Shown piece after piece: positions 8,315-19,064 of a DNA stretch of 64,000 bases. A program made the position numbers and the translations under genes. Below the pieces are notes generated by a model. That model did no database searches and was not told the origin of the DNA. It saw only the letters and a program-made list of their open reading frames with translations. The number at the start of each line of letters is the position of its first letter. The first letter of the stretch is position 1. The DNA comes from Gammaproteobacteria bacterium (GTDB lineage: Bacteria; Pseudomonadota; Gammaproteobacteria; JAADGQ01), in NCBI GenBank assembly GCA_015490755.1, contig WFXF01000086.1, positions 1-64,000 on the forward strand, given 5' to 3'.

Positions 8315-9691
8315 GTGATTTACCAAAAAATCAAACTATTTATAGCTAAAATAGGCCAGCATAACCGTACTATATTTTCAGCTGCCGCCCTCATTGCTAT
8401 TATTACTTTTGCAGTCAAGTTTGTTGCTATGCTTAAAGAGCTGGTGGTTGCCAGCCATTTTGGTACCAGTGAGGTTCTTGACGTTTTTTTAATTGCTTAT
8501 CTGATCCCTTCATTTGCCATCAGCATTTTTGCAGGAAATTTTTCAGCAGCAGTTATCCCCCCCTTTATTGAAATACGTAAACAAAATGGAGCAGAGGCCG
8601 CAAAAAGATATCTGGCCACCACTATGGTAATCACCCTCGGGCTTCTCTCGATGATCGCAGCCATACTTGCATTATCCGGCCCTTTAGCGCTTAACCTGCT
8701 TTCCAGCAACCTGTCAGCAGAAGCTCAGTCACTCTCATTATCACTCTATTTTATTTTGCTGCCCATCATCATGCTGGCAGGTATTATTGATATTTTTTCC
8801 GCTCTGTTAAAAGCTGAAAAAAAGTTTATTCTAGCGGCTTTCGCCCCTATGCTGGTACCACTTACTGTACTTTTTTCACTTTTAATTTTCAGCTCAAATA
8901 TTGGCATATATGCTTACGCCTATGGTGAATTTTTTGGTTCTCTGGCCGGAATAATTCTACTTGCTATTGGCCTTAAAAAATACAATTTATTCGTCTACCC
9001 AAAGTGGTATGGAATAAATAACAATGTGCGACAAACCATGAGCCAATACATACCACTAATCAGTAGCTCAATGATTATTTGCAGCGCCCCGGTCATTGAT
9101 ATTGTAATGGCTTCCACTCTGGAGCCGGGAAGCGTTTCATCTTTAACCTATGGTAATAAAATTACTACTGTTATTTTATCAATCAGCTCAATTGCACTGG
9201 TTTCATCATTACTCCCCTACTTCTCTTCAATGGTTGCAAACAAGGAGTGGAAATCAGTCCAGCATACGATTAATTTTTTCATGAAAACTGTATTTATAAC
9301 AACAATACCTATGATGATCGTTTTCATGCTGTTTTCAGAACAGATCACCCGTTTATTGTTTGAACGTGGTGAATTCACTGGACAAGACACACTTGTCGTC
9401 AGTCAGATTTTTTTCTTTTACTTGCTACAAATGCCTTTTTTCATTGCGGATATGATATGGATCAGCTTGATTTATGCGCTAAAAGTGAACCAGATTCTTC
9501 TGCTTGGCAACATCATTACGATCATACTCAATATCGCCGGGAACTATTTTTTTATGCAGATATGGGGCATTGCCGGTATTGCCTTGTCAACAGCTCTCGT
9601 TTTATTTATCTCTTTTATTTATTTGACCATCACTGCAAGACGAGCCTTGGCCAGGGCAATACAAGCCTCTCCAGAGCAAGGAGTTCAATAG
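8315..9691 (+). CDS. MurJ/MviN-like lipid-linked oligosaccharide flippase
   Basis: Multi-TM; KFVAMLKELVVASHFGTSEVLDVFLIAYLIPSF; FERGEFT motif. Confidence 0.85.
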   Translation: MIYQKIKLFIAKIGQHNRTIFSAAALIAIITFAVKFVAMLKELVVASHFGTSEVLDVFLIAYLIPSFAISIFAGNFSAAVIPPFIEIRKQNGAEAAKRYLATTMVITLGLLSMIAAILALSGPLALNLLSSNLSAEAQSLSLSLYFILLPIIMLAGIIDIFSALLKAEKKFILAAFAPMLVPLTVLFSLLIFSSNIGIYAYAYGEFFGSLAGIILLAIGLKKYNLFVYPKWYGINNNVRQTMSQYIPLISSSMIICSAPVIDIVMASTLEPGSVSSLTYGNKITTVILSISSIALVSSLLPYFSSMVANKEWKSVQHTINFFMKTVFITTIPMMIVFMLFSEQITRLLFERGEFTGQDTLVVSQIFFFYLLQMPFFIADMIWISLIYALKVNQILLLGNIITIILNIAGNYFFMQIWGIAGIALSTALVLFISFIYLTITARRALARAIQASPEQGVQ

Positions 9692-10786
9692 ATGAAAATT
9701 ACGCTGGTTATTTTTTCAATGAGAAGTGGTGGTGCTGAACGGGTGATGTCAACTTTGGCCAATCATTGGGTCACACAAGGGAAAGAGGTCACGCTGGTTA
9801 CACTGGATTCCAGTCAGCATGACTTTTACCCTCTGGACTCTCGAATCACTCGTATCGCCCTGAATTTAGCGGCTGATTCACCTTCAGTCTGGGTTGCACT
9901 GAAAAATACGACTCGACGCATCATCAAACTACGCCAGACTTTTCGCCAGGCAAAGCCGGATATTATCATGAGCTTCATGGATGTAATGAATATCACGACA
10001 CTACTCGCCACAAGAGGTTTGTCTGTTCCTGTGATCGTTGCCGAGCACACCAATACGGATGCATTCCCGCCACCGGGCATCTGGAACAAGTTGCGCCCAC
10101 TGAGCTACCCCTGGGCCGATGCGATTGTTGTATTAACAGAAAGAGGCTTAAAAATGGCCACTCAATTTGCGCCTCAGCATAAACTTCATGTTATCCCTAA
10201 CCCTGCACTGCCCATAGAAGAGAGTAATACTCCTCCAGATTTCGACCTGCCCTCACCTTTTATTGTTTCGATGGGACGACTCTCACCCGAAAAGGGTTTT
10301 GACCTTCTGTTAAAAGCCTTTTCTCAGTGCAATGAAAAGAGATGGTCTCTGGTTATTATGGGGGAAGGAGATGAAAGAGCTTCACTTGAAAATCTGGCCA
10401 AAAATCTTGGTATTGAGTCATGCGTCCATTTTATCGGTAATATTAAAAATCCTGTGCCTGTTTTAAAGCAGGCTGATCTCTTTGTTATGTCATCACATGT
10501 TGAAGGTTTTCCTAATGCATTAATCGAAGCCATGTGCTGCCAGTTACCTGTAATCAGCTTTGATTGCCCTACAGGACCTGCCGAGATTATTCGTGACGGT
10601 ATTGACGGCGTGCTTGTTCCCCCCCAACAAATCAACGCACTGGCTAAAACGATGAAGAGTCTTGTCAATGACCCGCAAAGGCGCAATCAACTTGCGCTCA
10701 AGGCCCCGGAAGTGGCGATGCGATTCAGCCTGAAAAGCATTACGAAACGGTGGGAAACTTTGTTAAACAGTATAACCACTCATTAA
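9692..10786 (+). CDS. Glycosyltransferase family 4
   Basis: SGGAERVMSTLANHW; SMGRLSPEKGFDLLLKAF; SSHVEGFPNALIEAM. Confidence 0.9.
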   Translation: MKITLVIFSMRSGGAERVMSTLANHWVTQGKEVTLVTLDSSQHDFYPLDSRITRIALNLAADSPSVWVALKNTTRRIIKLRQTFRQAKPDIIMSFMDVMNITTLLATRGLSVPVIVAEHTNTDAFPPPGIWNKLRPLSYPWADAIVVLTERGLKMATQFAPQHKLHVIPNPALPIEESNTPPDFDLPSPFIVSMGRLSPEKGFDLLLKAFSQCNEKRWSLVIMGEGDERASLENLAKNLGIESCVHFIGNIKNPVPVLKQADLFVMSSHVEGFPNALIEAMCCQLPVISFDCPTGPAEIIRDGIDGVLVPPQQINALAKTMKSLVNDPQRRNQLALKAPEVAMRFSLKSITKRWETLLNSITTH

Positions 10787-10789
10787 CCC

Positions 10790-11959
10790 ATGCAACGCCT
10801 CACTGGAATAATCACATTTATTATTGTTTTCATATTTTGTAGCTATATAAACCTGCATCTGTATGTTAACGGCGCTGGAATGGTGATATTCAAACCACTC
10901 TATTGGTATGCCATTACCATTGCAGTCGCAATCGCTCTGATACTGTTTAAACAAGCAACCATCCCCAATAATACACATCGTAATTTTCTGATCTGGCTGT
11001 GGGTTTATCTCTGTTTCAGCATAATCAATTTTTTATATTCATCACAAAGCGCCGATGCGCTGCAAACGCTCATTCAACGCGTTCAAATGACATTGTTGCT
11101 CTTCTCTTTTTTGATTCTTTTTTTACAGGAAAAGGGGATTGCCATTGCACAAAAAACTCTGGTTATTGTTGTGCTGATCTCTGTTCCTTTCAATATTATT
11201 GATTATCTCAACCCTACCTGGACAACAGTACCCGGAAGAGCTGCCGGGATGTTTGCAAACCCGACTATTTCAGGAAAAATACTCGCATTATCAATGATTG
11301 CCAGCATCGCCGTCATCCCCAAAAAGCTTCGCCTGTTTTATTGTATTTATGCAGGCATCGGTATTTTACTAACCTTTAGTAGAGCCTCCTGGATGCTATG
11401 GGCGCTGGGTCTGGCAGGTTTAGCTGCGACGGGTTACATAAGTTTTAAATACAAAAAAACGGGGCTAATATTTATTACACTTGCGGGAGCTCTAATACTC
11501 TATGCCTTACTCTCTGGCACCCTATTTGAACTACTAAAAAATACCAGTTTTGCCAATTATTTAACACCTGATACCTTGGAACGTCTCGGTGTCAGTGGCT
11601 CGGCATTTAAGGATTCCTCAGCCAATGAACGTGCCCTTGTTGCTACCAAAGCATGGCATCTATTTCAAAGCCACCCCTGGTTTGGTATGGGGCTTGCCTA
11701 TACTCAGGAGTGGGATGCTCCCGTTGCTCCTCACAACATGTATCTCACAATGGCCGCTGAAGGCGGATTGATCAGCGCAGGCATCTATATTGCCTTTCTC
11801 ATCATGCTTTGGTTTATGACAAACCCGCTGGGAAAAGTATTGGTAATCACGATAACTCTTTCATCCATATTCACCCATAATAATCTGGACCAACCTGCCA
11901 CATTAATCATTTTTTCATTGATTGCCGCTTTAAATACAAAAAAAGACAGGGAGGTTTAA
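10790..11959 (+). CDS. O-antigen ligase/polymerase family protein (Wzy-like)
   Basis: Multi-TM; HPWFGMGLAYTQEWDAPVAPHNMYLTMAAEGGLI. Confidence 0.85.
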   Translation: MQRLTGIITFIIVFIFCSYINLHLYVNGAGMVIFKPLYWYAITIAVAIALILFKQATIPNNTHRNFLIWLWVYLCFSIINFLYSSQSADALQTLIQRVQMTLLLFSFLILFLQEKGIAIAQKTLVIVVLISVPFNIIDYLNPTWTTVPGRAAGMFANPTISGKILALSMIASIAVIPKKLRLFYCIYAGIGILLTFSRASWMLWALGLAGLAATGYISFKYKKTGLIFITLAGALILYALLSGTLFELLKNTSFANYLTPDTLERLGVSGSAFKDSSANERALVATKAWHLFQSHPWFGMGLAYTQEWDAPVAPHNMYLTMAAEGGLISAGIYIAFLIMLWFMTNPLGKVLVITITLSSIFTHNNLDQPATLIIFSLIAALNTKKDREV

Positions 11960-12562
11960 ATGAAATTTAAAGAGTACAAATATTTGGTTTTATCTGACCT
12001 GTATCGCATAAAAGGCTGCATCAATACAGTGGCTTTCGTCAGGGAGATATTATTTGGAGAGTCATTCAAGCATATTTTTTGGATGCGTACATGCCGATTC
12101 ACAAAAAATAGTGCTCTTTTGAAATATTCTGTATATCCATTAGCACGAATACTACTCAACCACTTCACTTATAAATATGGAATTTCAATCCATTTTAATA
12201 CCAAAATTGGAAGTGGCTTTTATATTGGGCACTTTGGCGGCATTGTTATCAATGATGAAAGCATCATAGGAAAAAATTGCAACATCTCCCACGGAGTCAC
12301 TTTAGGTCAGGCGAATCGGGGGCACTACAAAGGGTCTCCAATATTAGGAGATCATGTATATATTGGCCCCGGCGCAAAAATAGTTGGCGCAGTAAAAATT
12401 GGTAACAATGTTGCTATTGGAGCCAACTGCGTTGTCACCAAAGACATTCCAGACAACTCCGTTGTTGTTGGCATATCTGGCAAGGTCATTTCACAAAATG
12501 GGACCAAAGGGTATATCAACAGAACGGATTATGAAGACAAGCTCAGCAGGTGCAAGGGATAA
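11960..12562 (+). CDS. Serine acetyltransferase-like left-handed beta-helix acetyltransferase
   Basis: GFYIGHFGGIVINDESIIGKNCNISHGVTLGQANRG hexapeptide repeats. Confidence 0.88.
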   Translation: MKFKEYKYLVLSDLYRIKGCINTVAFVREILFGESFKHIFWMRTCRFTKNSALLKYSVYPLARILLNHFTYKYGISIHFNTKIGSGFYIGHFGGIVINDESIIGKNCNISHGVTLGQANRGHYKGSPILGDHVYIGPGAKIVGAVKIGNNVAIGANCVVTKDIPDNSVVVGISGKVISQNGTKGYINRTDYEDKLSRCKG

Positions 12563-14238
12563 GCATGGCACTATCAGAAAAAAATATAAGGCGTTTGTTA
12601 ATAATAGCAATCATATTTTTTATGATAATAGCATTAGAAATATATGTGCTTGATATAGGTATATTGAAGATTTCAAAAGAGCTCTTTTATACTAAAAGTA
12701 TCATTATCTTTCTCTATTATGAACTTTCGCTATTTTTCTCCATACTTGCACTATCGCTGATATTTTTTATTAAAGATAAAAAGATATTTATTCTGTTATT
12801 TTCATTTCTAATATTGACTTATTCCATCAACAAAACCTATCTGTTTATTAATGGCAGTGGCTTTGGTTTTAAAGAATTACAAGTTTTTATTCATGAAGCA
12901 GGTCATTTCGCAAGTGATGCCTTTTTGGCCTATGGCAGATATTTTTATTATAGTTTTGCAATTGTTATCGGAATGGTTGCTATCAGCTTTTTTATAAGAA
13001 AGTACATTGTCACTTTTCGGCTTTATTTATCTTCTCTATTTATTGCGATCATAATTGTATTTGCGATGCTGACATCATACTCAATCTGGTACAAAACAGC
13101 CGGTTACCTCAATAATTTTCCAACACCATTCAAAATCATGAATACTGTTTTTTATCACATGGGAAACAGCATCTATTTTGGTGATAGAGAAGCCTTGGCG
13201 ATGGAACCCAATAAAACCTCTAAATACGACAATATTATCTGGATTATTGATGAAAGTATTGGTGGCGCTTATCTTTCAATCAATGGTAACAGCAAGCAAA
13301 CAACCCCGTTTCTGGATTCAATCCAGGATCAATTTATTAATCTTGGATTGGCATCATCAGGTGCAAATTGCTCTGCTGACAGTCATTTGATATTAATGAG
13401 CGGTATTCAATTAAATCAATTACCTGATGAACAAAATATATCACTTAAAAGAAGTTCCATTTTTCAATATGCAAAAAAAGCAGGCTATAGAACCCATTAT
13501 ATTTCCGGACAGTCTGAAGATAAAATCTTGCAAAACTATCTAAGTGAATATGACCTTGAAGATATTGATAACTTCTATCAACCCCCTAAAGGTTTTAACT
13601 ATATACCGTTCCCCCTTCCTGAAAGTGACCTTATCCAGGAAATTAATACTGCATTACTGGAAAACAAAAAAAATTTTCTCTTTGTAGTAAAGCGAGGGGC
13701 GCACTTTCATTGGGAAAAAAACAGCTACCCTGAAAGTGAGAGAGCATTTCACCCATCATTAGAGTCAGGCGACCCTCTCATCAAGGAAAATAGAACCAAG
13801 GCTATAAACTCTTATCAAAACTCTATTCTCTGGACGGTAGATAAATTTTTTGAGAGCTTGCTCCCTCTATTAAATTTTCCTGATAGAGATGACACGATTC
13901 TTTTTTACACTTCGGATCATGGTCAATCAATCATTGAAAATGACAGGTTTTCAACACATTGTGACAGCACTGACCCTCACCTGAATCAGGGGATTGTACC
14001 TTTTCTTATTTTCCCCAAATCAGCAAAAAGTCTATTTACTTCCAAGGTACACAAGAATCATTACAACCATTACCAGCTATTTCCTTCAACAGTAAAATTG
14101 ATGGGGTATGACCAGTATGAAAATGGCAACTCCATTTTCGAAAACCCTGCTAAAAAACAGATCTTTTTTTCTGGTGATCTATTTGGTCGAGTCGGTGGGC
14201 AGAGAAACAATATTAAAAGTCACACTTCACCAGAGTAG
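12550..14238 (+). CDS. Sulfatase/EptA-like membrane phosphoethanolamine (or related) transferase
   Basis: N-terminal TMs then IIWIIDESIGGAYLSING..TTPFLDSI..GANCSADSHLILMSG; FYTSDHGQSI. Confidence 0.75.
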   Translation: MQGISMALSEKNIRRLLIIAIIFFMIIALEIYVLDIGILKISKELFYTKSIIIFLYYELSLFFSILALSLIFFIKDKKIFILLFSFLILTYSINKTYLFINGSGFGFKELQVFIHEAGHFASDAFLAYGRYFYYSFAIVIGMVAISFFIRKYIVTFRLYLSSLFIAIIIVFAMLTSYSIWYKTAGYLNNFPTPFKIMNTVFYHMGNSIYFGDREALAMEPNKTSKYDNIIWIIDESIGGAYLSINGNSKQTTPFLDSIQDQFINLGLASSGANCSADSHLILMSGIQLNQLPDEQNISLKRSSIFQYAKKAGYRTHYISGQSEDKILQNYLSEYDLEDIDNFYQPPKGFNYIPFPLPESDLIQEINTALLENKKNFLFVVKRGAHFHWEKNSYPESERAFHPSLESGDPLIKENRTKAINSYQNSILWTVDKFFESLLPLLNFPDRDDTILFYTSDHGQSIIENDRFSTHCDSTDPHLNQGIVPFLIFPKSAKSLFTSKVHKNHYNHYQLFPSTVKLMGYDQYENGNSIFENPAKKQIFFSGDLFGRVGGQRNNIKSHTSPE

Positions 14239-14250
14239 GTAGTTGTGCCA

Positions 14251-15096
14251 CTATTTTATTCCGATCAATTGAACATCCAGCAACATTCCAAGCGGTGGAA
14301 TCTTGACAACCAATTTTCTGAGTGCATACGGAAGTTTATCTAAAAACTTTTCGTACCAAAAAATCAGAAAGCCAGGAAGTATAAAATAGACTCCTCCACC
14401 TACAGTACAAACTTTAACTTTTGAAAACCCTGCTTTTTTAAACAAACAGCTCAATTCAAAGTTTGTATACTCTTTTAAGTGAAAGCCTGTTGCAATGTCA
14501 TCATAATAGAGTGAAATGTCGTGAGGACCATTTAACCTGTTTGGACAAAAACAGATATAAGCACCGCCAGGAGCCAAAACATTATAAATATTTTTCAGTT
14601 GCTCAAATGCATCATCTGGATGCAAATGCTCCATTAACTGATTGCTGAATGCTACATTTACACTATCTGGAGGAAGAGCAACACTGCAACCATCAGAAAG
14701 AACCAGGTTAAAATTTTCAGGTTGATTCAGGCTTTTGGTAATTTCATCAGAAACATCAACAGCATGAACCTGCTTTGCAAATTTGGCAGCTTCAAAAGAG
14801 AGCGCACAATCACCCGGCCCAACCTCCAGATAGATAGTATCCTTACTCAAAAAAGGTTTAACATATTTCAACAAGCTGAGTGCTTTCTGCTTTTTATCTT
14901 CAGGAGAGGATTTGTTCGTAAGCTGAGGGTGGTGAGGAACTCGTTTATACAGTTCATCATAAAGTGAAGAGTAAAGATGCCGCCGCTCTTCTCGCGGAGC
15001 ACTTTTTAACTTAGCTGCCAACTCTTTCTCTATTTCATAGTGTTCTCTGATCTGATCTGCTGTTCTGTTTTCACCCTTCAATTGCTTTTGAAGCAT
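14251..15096 (-). CDS. Class I SAM-dependent methyltransferase
   Basis: YLEVGPGDCALSFEAAKFAKQVHAVDVS; FSNQLMEHLHPDDAFEQLKNIYNVLAPGGAYICFCPN. Confidence 0.88.
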   Translation of the reverse strand: MLQKQLKGENRTADQIREHYEIEKELAAKLKSAPREERRHLYSSLYDELYKRVPHHPQLTNKSSPEDKKQKALSLLKYVKPFLSKDTIYLEVGPGDCALSFEAAKFAKQVHAVDVSDEITKSLNQPENFNLVLSDGCSVALPPDSVNVAFSNQLMEHLHPDDAFEQLKNIYNVLAPGGAYICFCPNRLNGPHDISLYYDDIATGFHLKEYTNFELSCLFKKAGFSKVKVCTVGGGVYFILPGFLIFWYEKFLDKLPYALRKLVVKIPPLGMLLDVQLIGIK

Positions 15097-17060
15097 TACA
15101 TTTCATCCTTGTTTATATCTAAAAATACAACATCCTTAAGCCGCTTAACAACATACTCAGTACTTGCACTGGAGATATGCTGTATATCACTAAAAAGTGA
15201 CCACCCTTTATCATGCAAAACAAATGCACCATCTGAACGCCAAATATTTACAGGCTGTAAAACCATAACACCATCATATCCACTCCATTGATCAAAAAAT
15301 GGGCGATCTGCCTCTAACTCATGAAGATTAGTGACTTTCAAGCGGTTCAGTTGAGCGCGGTATGTTTCTGGAGAAAGAAGTATTGTTGGTTTAATGGCTG
15401 AAGTACCAGCGACTTCCAGGTGCGCACCAATAACAATAATTTTTTTAGCCAGCGGTTTAAAATATTCGATTGTATCCTCAATGAATGGCTGCCATTTTTT
15501 AATAGTATCTTTAGTTTTACTATTTAAAATAGATCCATCGTAAGATCTCCAGCTTTGAGATACCACTACATAATCATAGGTTTTTTTCATTTTATATAGT
15601 TGGTCTCTCATATCATTACAAGAGATATCTGCAAACTCATCTTGAAATTGCACATTTTTTAACAGAACACACCCGCCTCTAGCCACAGTATCGACTTCAT
15701 CAATATTCAGGTTGAGTGCCTTGCTCATTGGATAGACATATTGCTGCAATAACGAATCGCCTATAAACAGAATCTTTCCATGATCTCCCTGGGATACATT
15801 AAAGCCTTGCGGAAAATTATGAGAAAATGTGACAGAGTGCTGCTGAGAAACTTCGTATGCAAAAGGGTTTAAAATTTTGAACCTTGCTTCAAACCCATCG
15901 CTTTTAGCAATTAAAATTCCGGCAACTGCAAATAAAGTCAAACAAGCCGCTAGAGGTATCACATAAGTTCTTGCTGGCTTCTCTTTTCTGTGAGCAGCTC
16001 TTCTGATCGGTTTCTCAATATATTTATAAGTCACCCACGATAGTGGTATTGCAACAGTTAAAACAACAAAAAGTACGAGAATATTGTCAGATCCCTGATC
16101 AAAAAAGTGCAGGTATGAAATGATCGGTTGATGATACAGATACAGTGGATAGGATATGAGCCCTAAAAATACCAGAGGAGACCAGCTCAGTATGCGTGAA
16201 ACTGATGAACCAGATGAAAACACAATAAACAGAGCCGTTCCAACACAGGGCCATAATGCATTTAACCCAGGAAAAGTCGAGTTTTCATCCAGTAAAAACA
16301 TAGGCATCACAACCAAAAATATCGCGATAACAGAGATCCACTCCCTTTTATTTTTGCTTATGTTCAACTCATGAAAAAATCGATGCCTGACCGCTAAAGC
16401 AGCCCATGCACCGATCAGCAATTCGAAAGCCCGGTATTGTGGATAAAAATATGCTTTTACTGGCTCCACATCATTTGCTGTAACAGCCAGATAGAAAGAG
16501 ATAAAAAATAGAGCTGCAACAAATATTAAAATATTCTTTAACTTCAAAAAAGCCAGGGCCAATAATAGCGCAGGCCATATAAAATAGAACTGCTCTTCAA
16601 CACCTAGCGACCACAAATGGATAAGAGGCCGGACTGACTCTTCCTGAGCAAAATAATTAACCCCCTGCCCGAACAGTATATTCACAACTCCTAATGCAGA
16701 AAAAAACAGCTCCTTACCTAAATTGTCAAATGCATAGTTATCGTAAAAAATAAAACCAAAAATCAAAACAACAAATAAAGTAATACATAAAGCAGGTAAA
16801 AGGCGTGCAATTCGTCTCTGATAGAAATTTACAAAAGTAAAGGTACCTGCCTTAATTTCATCAAATACCAGGCCAGTGATGAGATAACCACTGATCACAA
16901 AAAATATATCAACGCCAACATAACCACCCGCTAAAAAAGAGAACCCGGAATGAAAAAAGATTACCGCTATTACGGAAATAGCACGCAATCCATCAATATC
17001 GGCCCTGTATTTCATTATTCCTTTTGAGTTAATACCCAAAGGTGCTGAGGTATTTTGCAT
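15096..17060 (-). CDS. OafA/YrhL-type acyltransferase with C-terminal SGNH domain
   Basis: YRADIDGLRAISVIAVIFFHSGF..GGYVGVDIFFVISGYLITGLV; SGNH block ILFIGDSLLQQYVYP. Confidence 0.93.
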   Translation of the reverse strand: MQNTSAPLGINSKGIMKYRADIDGLRAISVIAVIFFHSGFSFLAGGYVGVDIFFVISGYLITGLVFDEIKAGTFTFVNFYQRRIARLLPALCITLFVVLIFGFIFYDNYAFDNLGKELFFSALGVVNILFGQGVNYFAQEESVRPLIHLWSLGVEEQFYFIWPALLLALAFLKLKNILIFVAALFFISFYLAVTANDVEPVKAYFYPQYRAFELLIGAWAALAVRHRFFHELNISKNKREWISVIAIFLVVMPMFLLDENSTFPGLNALWPCVGTALFIVFSSGSSVSRILSWSPLVFLGLISYPLYLYHQPIISYLHFFDQGSDNILVLFVVLTVAIPLSWVTYKYIEKPIRRAAHRKEKPARTYVIPLAACLTLFAVAGILIAKSDGFEARFKILNPFAYEVSQQHSVTFSHNFPQGFNVSQGDHGKILFIGDSLLQQYVYPMSKALNLNIDEVDTVARGGCVLLKNVQFQDEFADISCNDMRDQLYKMKKTYDYVVVSQSWRSYDGSILNSKTKDTIKKWQPFIEDTIEYFKPLAKKIIVIGAHLEVAGTSAIKPTILLSPETYRAQLNRLKVTNLHELEADRPFFDQWSGYDGVMVLQPVNIWRSDGAFVLHDKGWSLFSDIQHISSASTEYVVKRLKDVVFLDINKDEM

Positions 17061-17189
17061 GAAGTAGTTTTCGGCACCAACAATAACTTCCTTATATCTA
17101 ATCAGCCCTCAATCACCACATTGATCCTTTTTACATTGGTGGCCGTTATAGGTACGAGAATCAGTTGCAAAGGAAGGTAACTCAGAACT

Positions 17190-19064
17190 ATGTGTGGTAT
17201 CACCGGATTTATTGATAACAATCGACACCAACAAGATCCTGAGGCCGTTGTTCGAAAAATGACGGACACTCTGCGTCATCGCGGTCCGAGCGATCATGGG
17301 GTGTGGATCGACCATAGCAATGCCATCGCACTCGGTCACAGACGGCTTTCAATTCTGGATCTTTCTCCCGAAGGTCATCAACCGATGGTGTCTGCAAGCC
17401 AGCGATATGTCATTGTCTATAACGGTGAAGTATATAATTTCAAAGAGCTGCGCAGTGAACTCGAACCGACCGGCTATTCATTCCGAGGCCACTCTGACAC
17501 TGAAGTCATACTCGCTGCTATCGACACATGGGGCTTGGTTGAAGCCGTTAAAAAATTTATTGGTATGTTTGCTCTGGCCATTTGGGATAAACAGGAAAAA
17601 ACGCTCTCATTGGTCAGGGACCGATTAGGAATCAAGCCCCTTTATTACGGCCACATACACGGCACATTCATCTTTGCATCAGAACTCAAGGCAATTCGTA
17701 GCTGGCCTGGCTTTAATTTACCCATCAACCAGGATGCATTGGCCATGCTGATGCGACACGGCTATATTCAATCGCCCTATAGTATTTATTATGGCATTAA
17801 CAAGCTTCCTCCCGGTAACATATTAACGCTTAAACAAAACAGTAAACCTGAACTGAGCACTTACTGGTCTGTCGCTGAAATTACCGAGCAAGGCTTTAAA
17901 AATCCATATACAGGCAGCGAACAAGAGGCTCTGGCAGAGCTGGAAAAAATACTCAAAGACTCTATAAAACTACGTATGGTGGCGGATGTTCCTTTGGGCG
18001 CTTTTTTATCTGGAGGAATTGATTCATCTTTGGTGACTGCATTGATGCAGTCTCAAAGCCACTCTCCTATCAAAACATTTTCAATTGGATTTAATGAACC
18101 CGGCTTTAACGAAGCCATGCACGCAAGAGCTGTTGCACAATATTTAAAAACGGATCATACAGAGTTTTACACTTCATCCAAGGATGCTTTGGATGTTATT
18201 CCTGACTTACCTTTGATCTATGATGAGCCCTTTGCAGATCCATCCCAAATTCCAACCTGTATAGTATCAAAGCTTGCGAAAAAATACGTTACCGTCGCAC
18301 TATCAGGTGATGGTGGCGATGAACTTTTTTATGGTTACTCGCACTATACATCCACCATAAACAGATGGAAAAAAGTAAACCTGCTTCCTCAATCTTTGAA
18401 AAAACTGGCAATAACAACGCTATCCAAAACCACCTCCAAAGATTGTCATACCAGCCAAAACATCATTGATATTTTAAAGATCGATAATGACCAGGCGCTC
18501 TATTGCCGTGGAATATCACACTGGAAAGATCCGGTACAGCTGCTCAAAATCAATGAAATGCCCGTCACTCCACTCACCGATCCGCAGTGGCGAAAATCGG
18601 TAACAAGCCTGGAAAGCTATATGGCAGCCACAGACATGATGACCTATCTGCCTGATGATATTCTGGTAAAAATGGATCGAGCTAGCATGGCTGTTAGCCT
18701 TGAAGCTCGTGTACCTCTGCTTGACCACCGGGCTGCCGAATTTGCTGCACGCCTACCTCTTTCAATGAAATATCGTAATAACACCGGCAAATGGATTCTA
18801 CGTCAGCTACTTTACAAGTACGTCGACCGTAAACTTGTTGACCGTCCAAAAATGGGATTTAGTGTTCCTATCGCAGCATGGCTACGCGGCCCATTAAAAG
18901 AGTGGGCCGCAACACTGCTGGATGAAACACGATTAAAAAATGAAGGCCATTTCAACCCGGAACCCATCGTAAAAAAGTGGCATGAACATATTAATGGAAA
19001 ACAAGATTGGGAGCACTGCCTATGGAACGTCCTGATGTTTCAAGCATGGCTGGAAGCTCAATGA
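17190..19064 (+). CDS. asnB: Asparagine synthase (glutamine-hydrolyzing)
   Basis: MCGITGFID.. GATase II N-terminus; PLGAFLSGGIDSSLVTALM; SGDGGDELFYGY. Confidence 0.93.
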   Translation: MCGITGFIDNNRHQQDPEAVVRKMTDTLRHRGPSDHGVWIDHSNAIALGHRRLSILDLSPEGHQPMVSASQRYVIVYNGEVYNFKELRSELEPTGYSFRGHSDTEVILAAIDTWGLVEAVKKFIGMFALAIWDKQEKTLSLVRDRLGIKPLYYGHIHGTFIFASELKAIRSWPGFNLPINQDALAMLMRHGYIQSPYSIYYGINKLPPGNILTLKQNSKPELSTYWSVAEITEQGFKNPYTGSEQEALAELEKILKDSIKLRMVADVPLGAFLSGGIDSSLVTALMQSQSHSPIKTFSIGFNEPGFNEAMHARAVAQYLKTDHTEFYTSSKDALDVIPDLPLIYDEPFADPSQIPTCIVSKLAKKYVTVALSGDGGDELFYGYSHYTSTINRWKKVNLLPQSLKKLAITTLSKTTSKDCHTSQNIIDILKIDNDQALYCRGISHWKDPVQLLKINEMPVTPLTDPQWRKSVTSLESYMAATDMMTYLPDDILVKMDRASMAVSLEARVPLLDHRAAEFAARLPLSMKYRNNTGKWILRQLLYKYVDRKLVDRPKMGFSVPIAAWLRGPLKEWAATLLDETRLKNEGHFNPEPIVKKWHEHINGKQDWEHCLWNVLMFQAWLEAQ

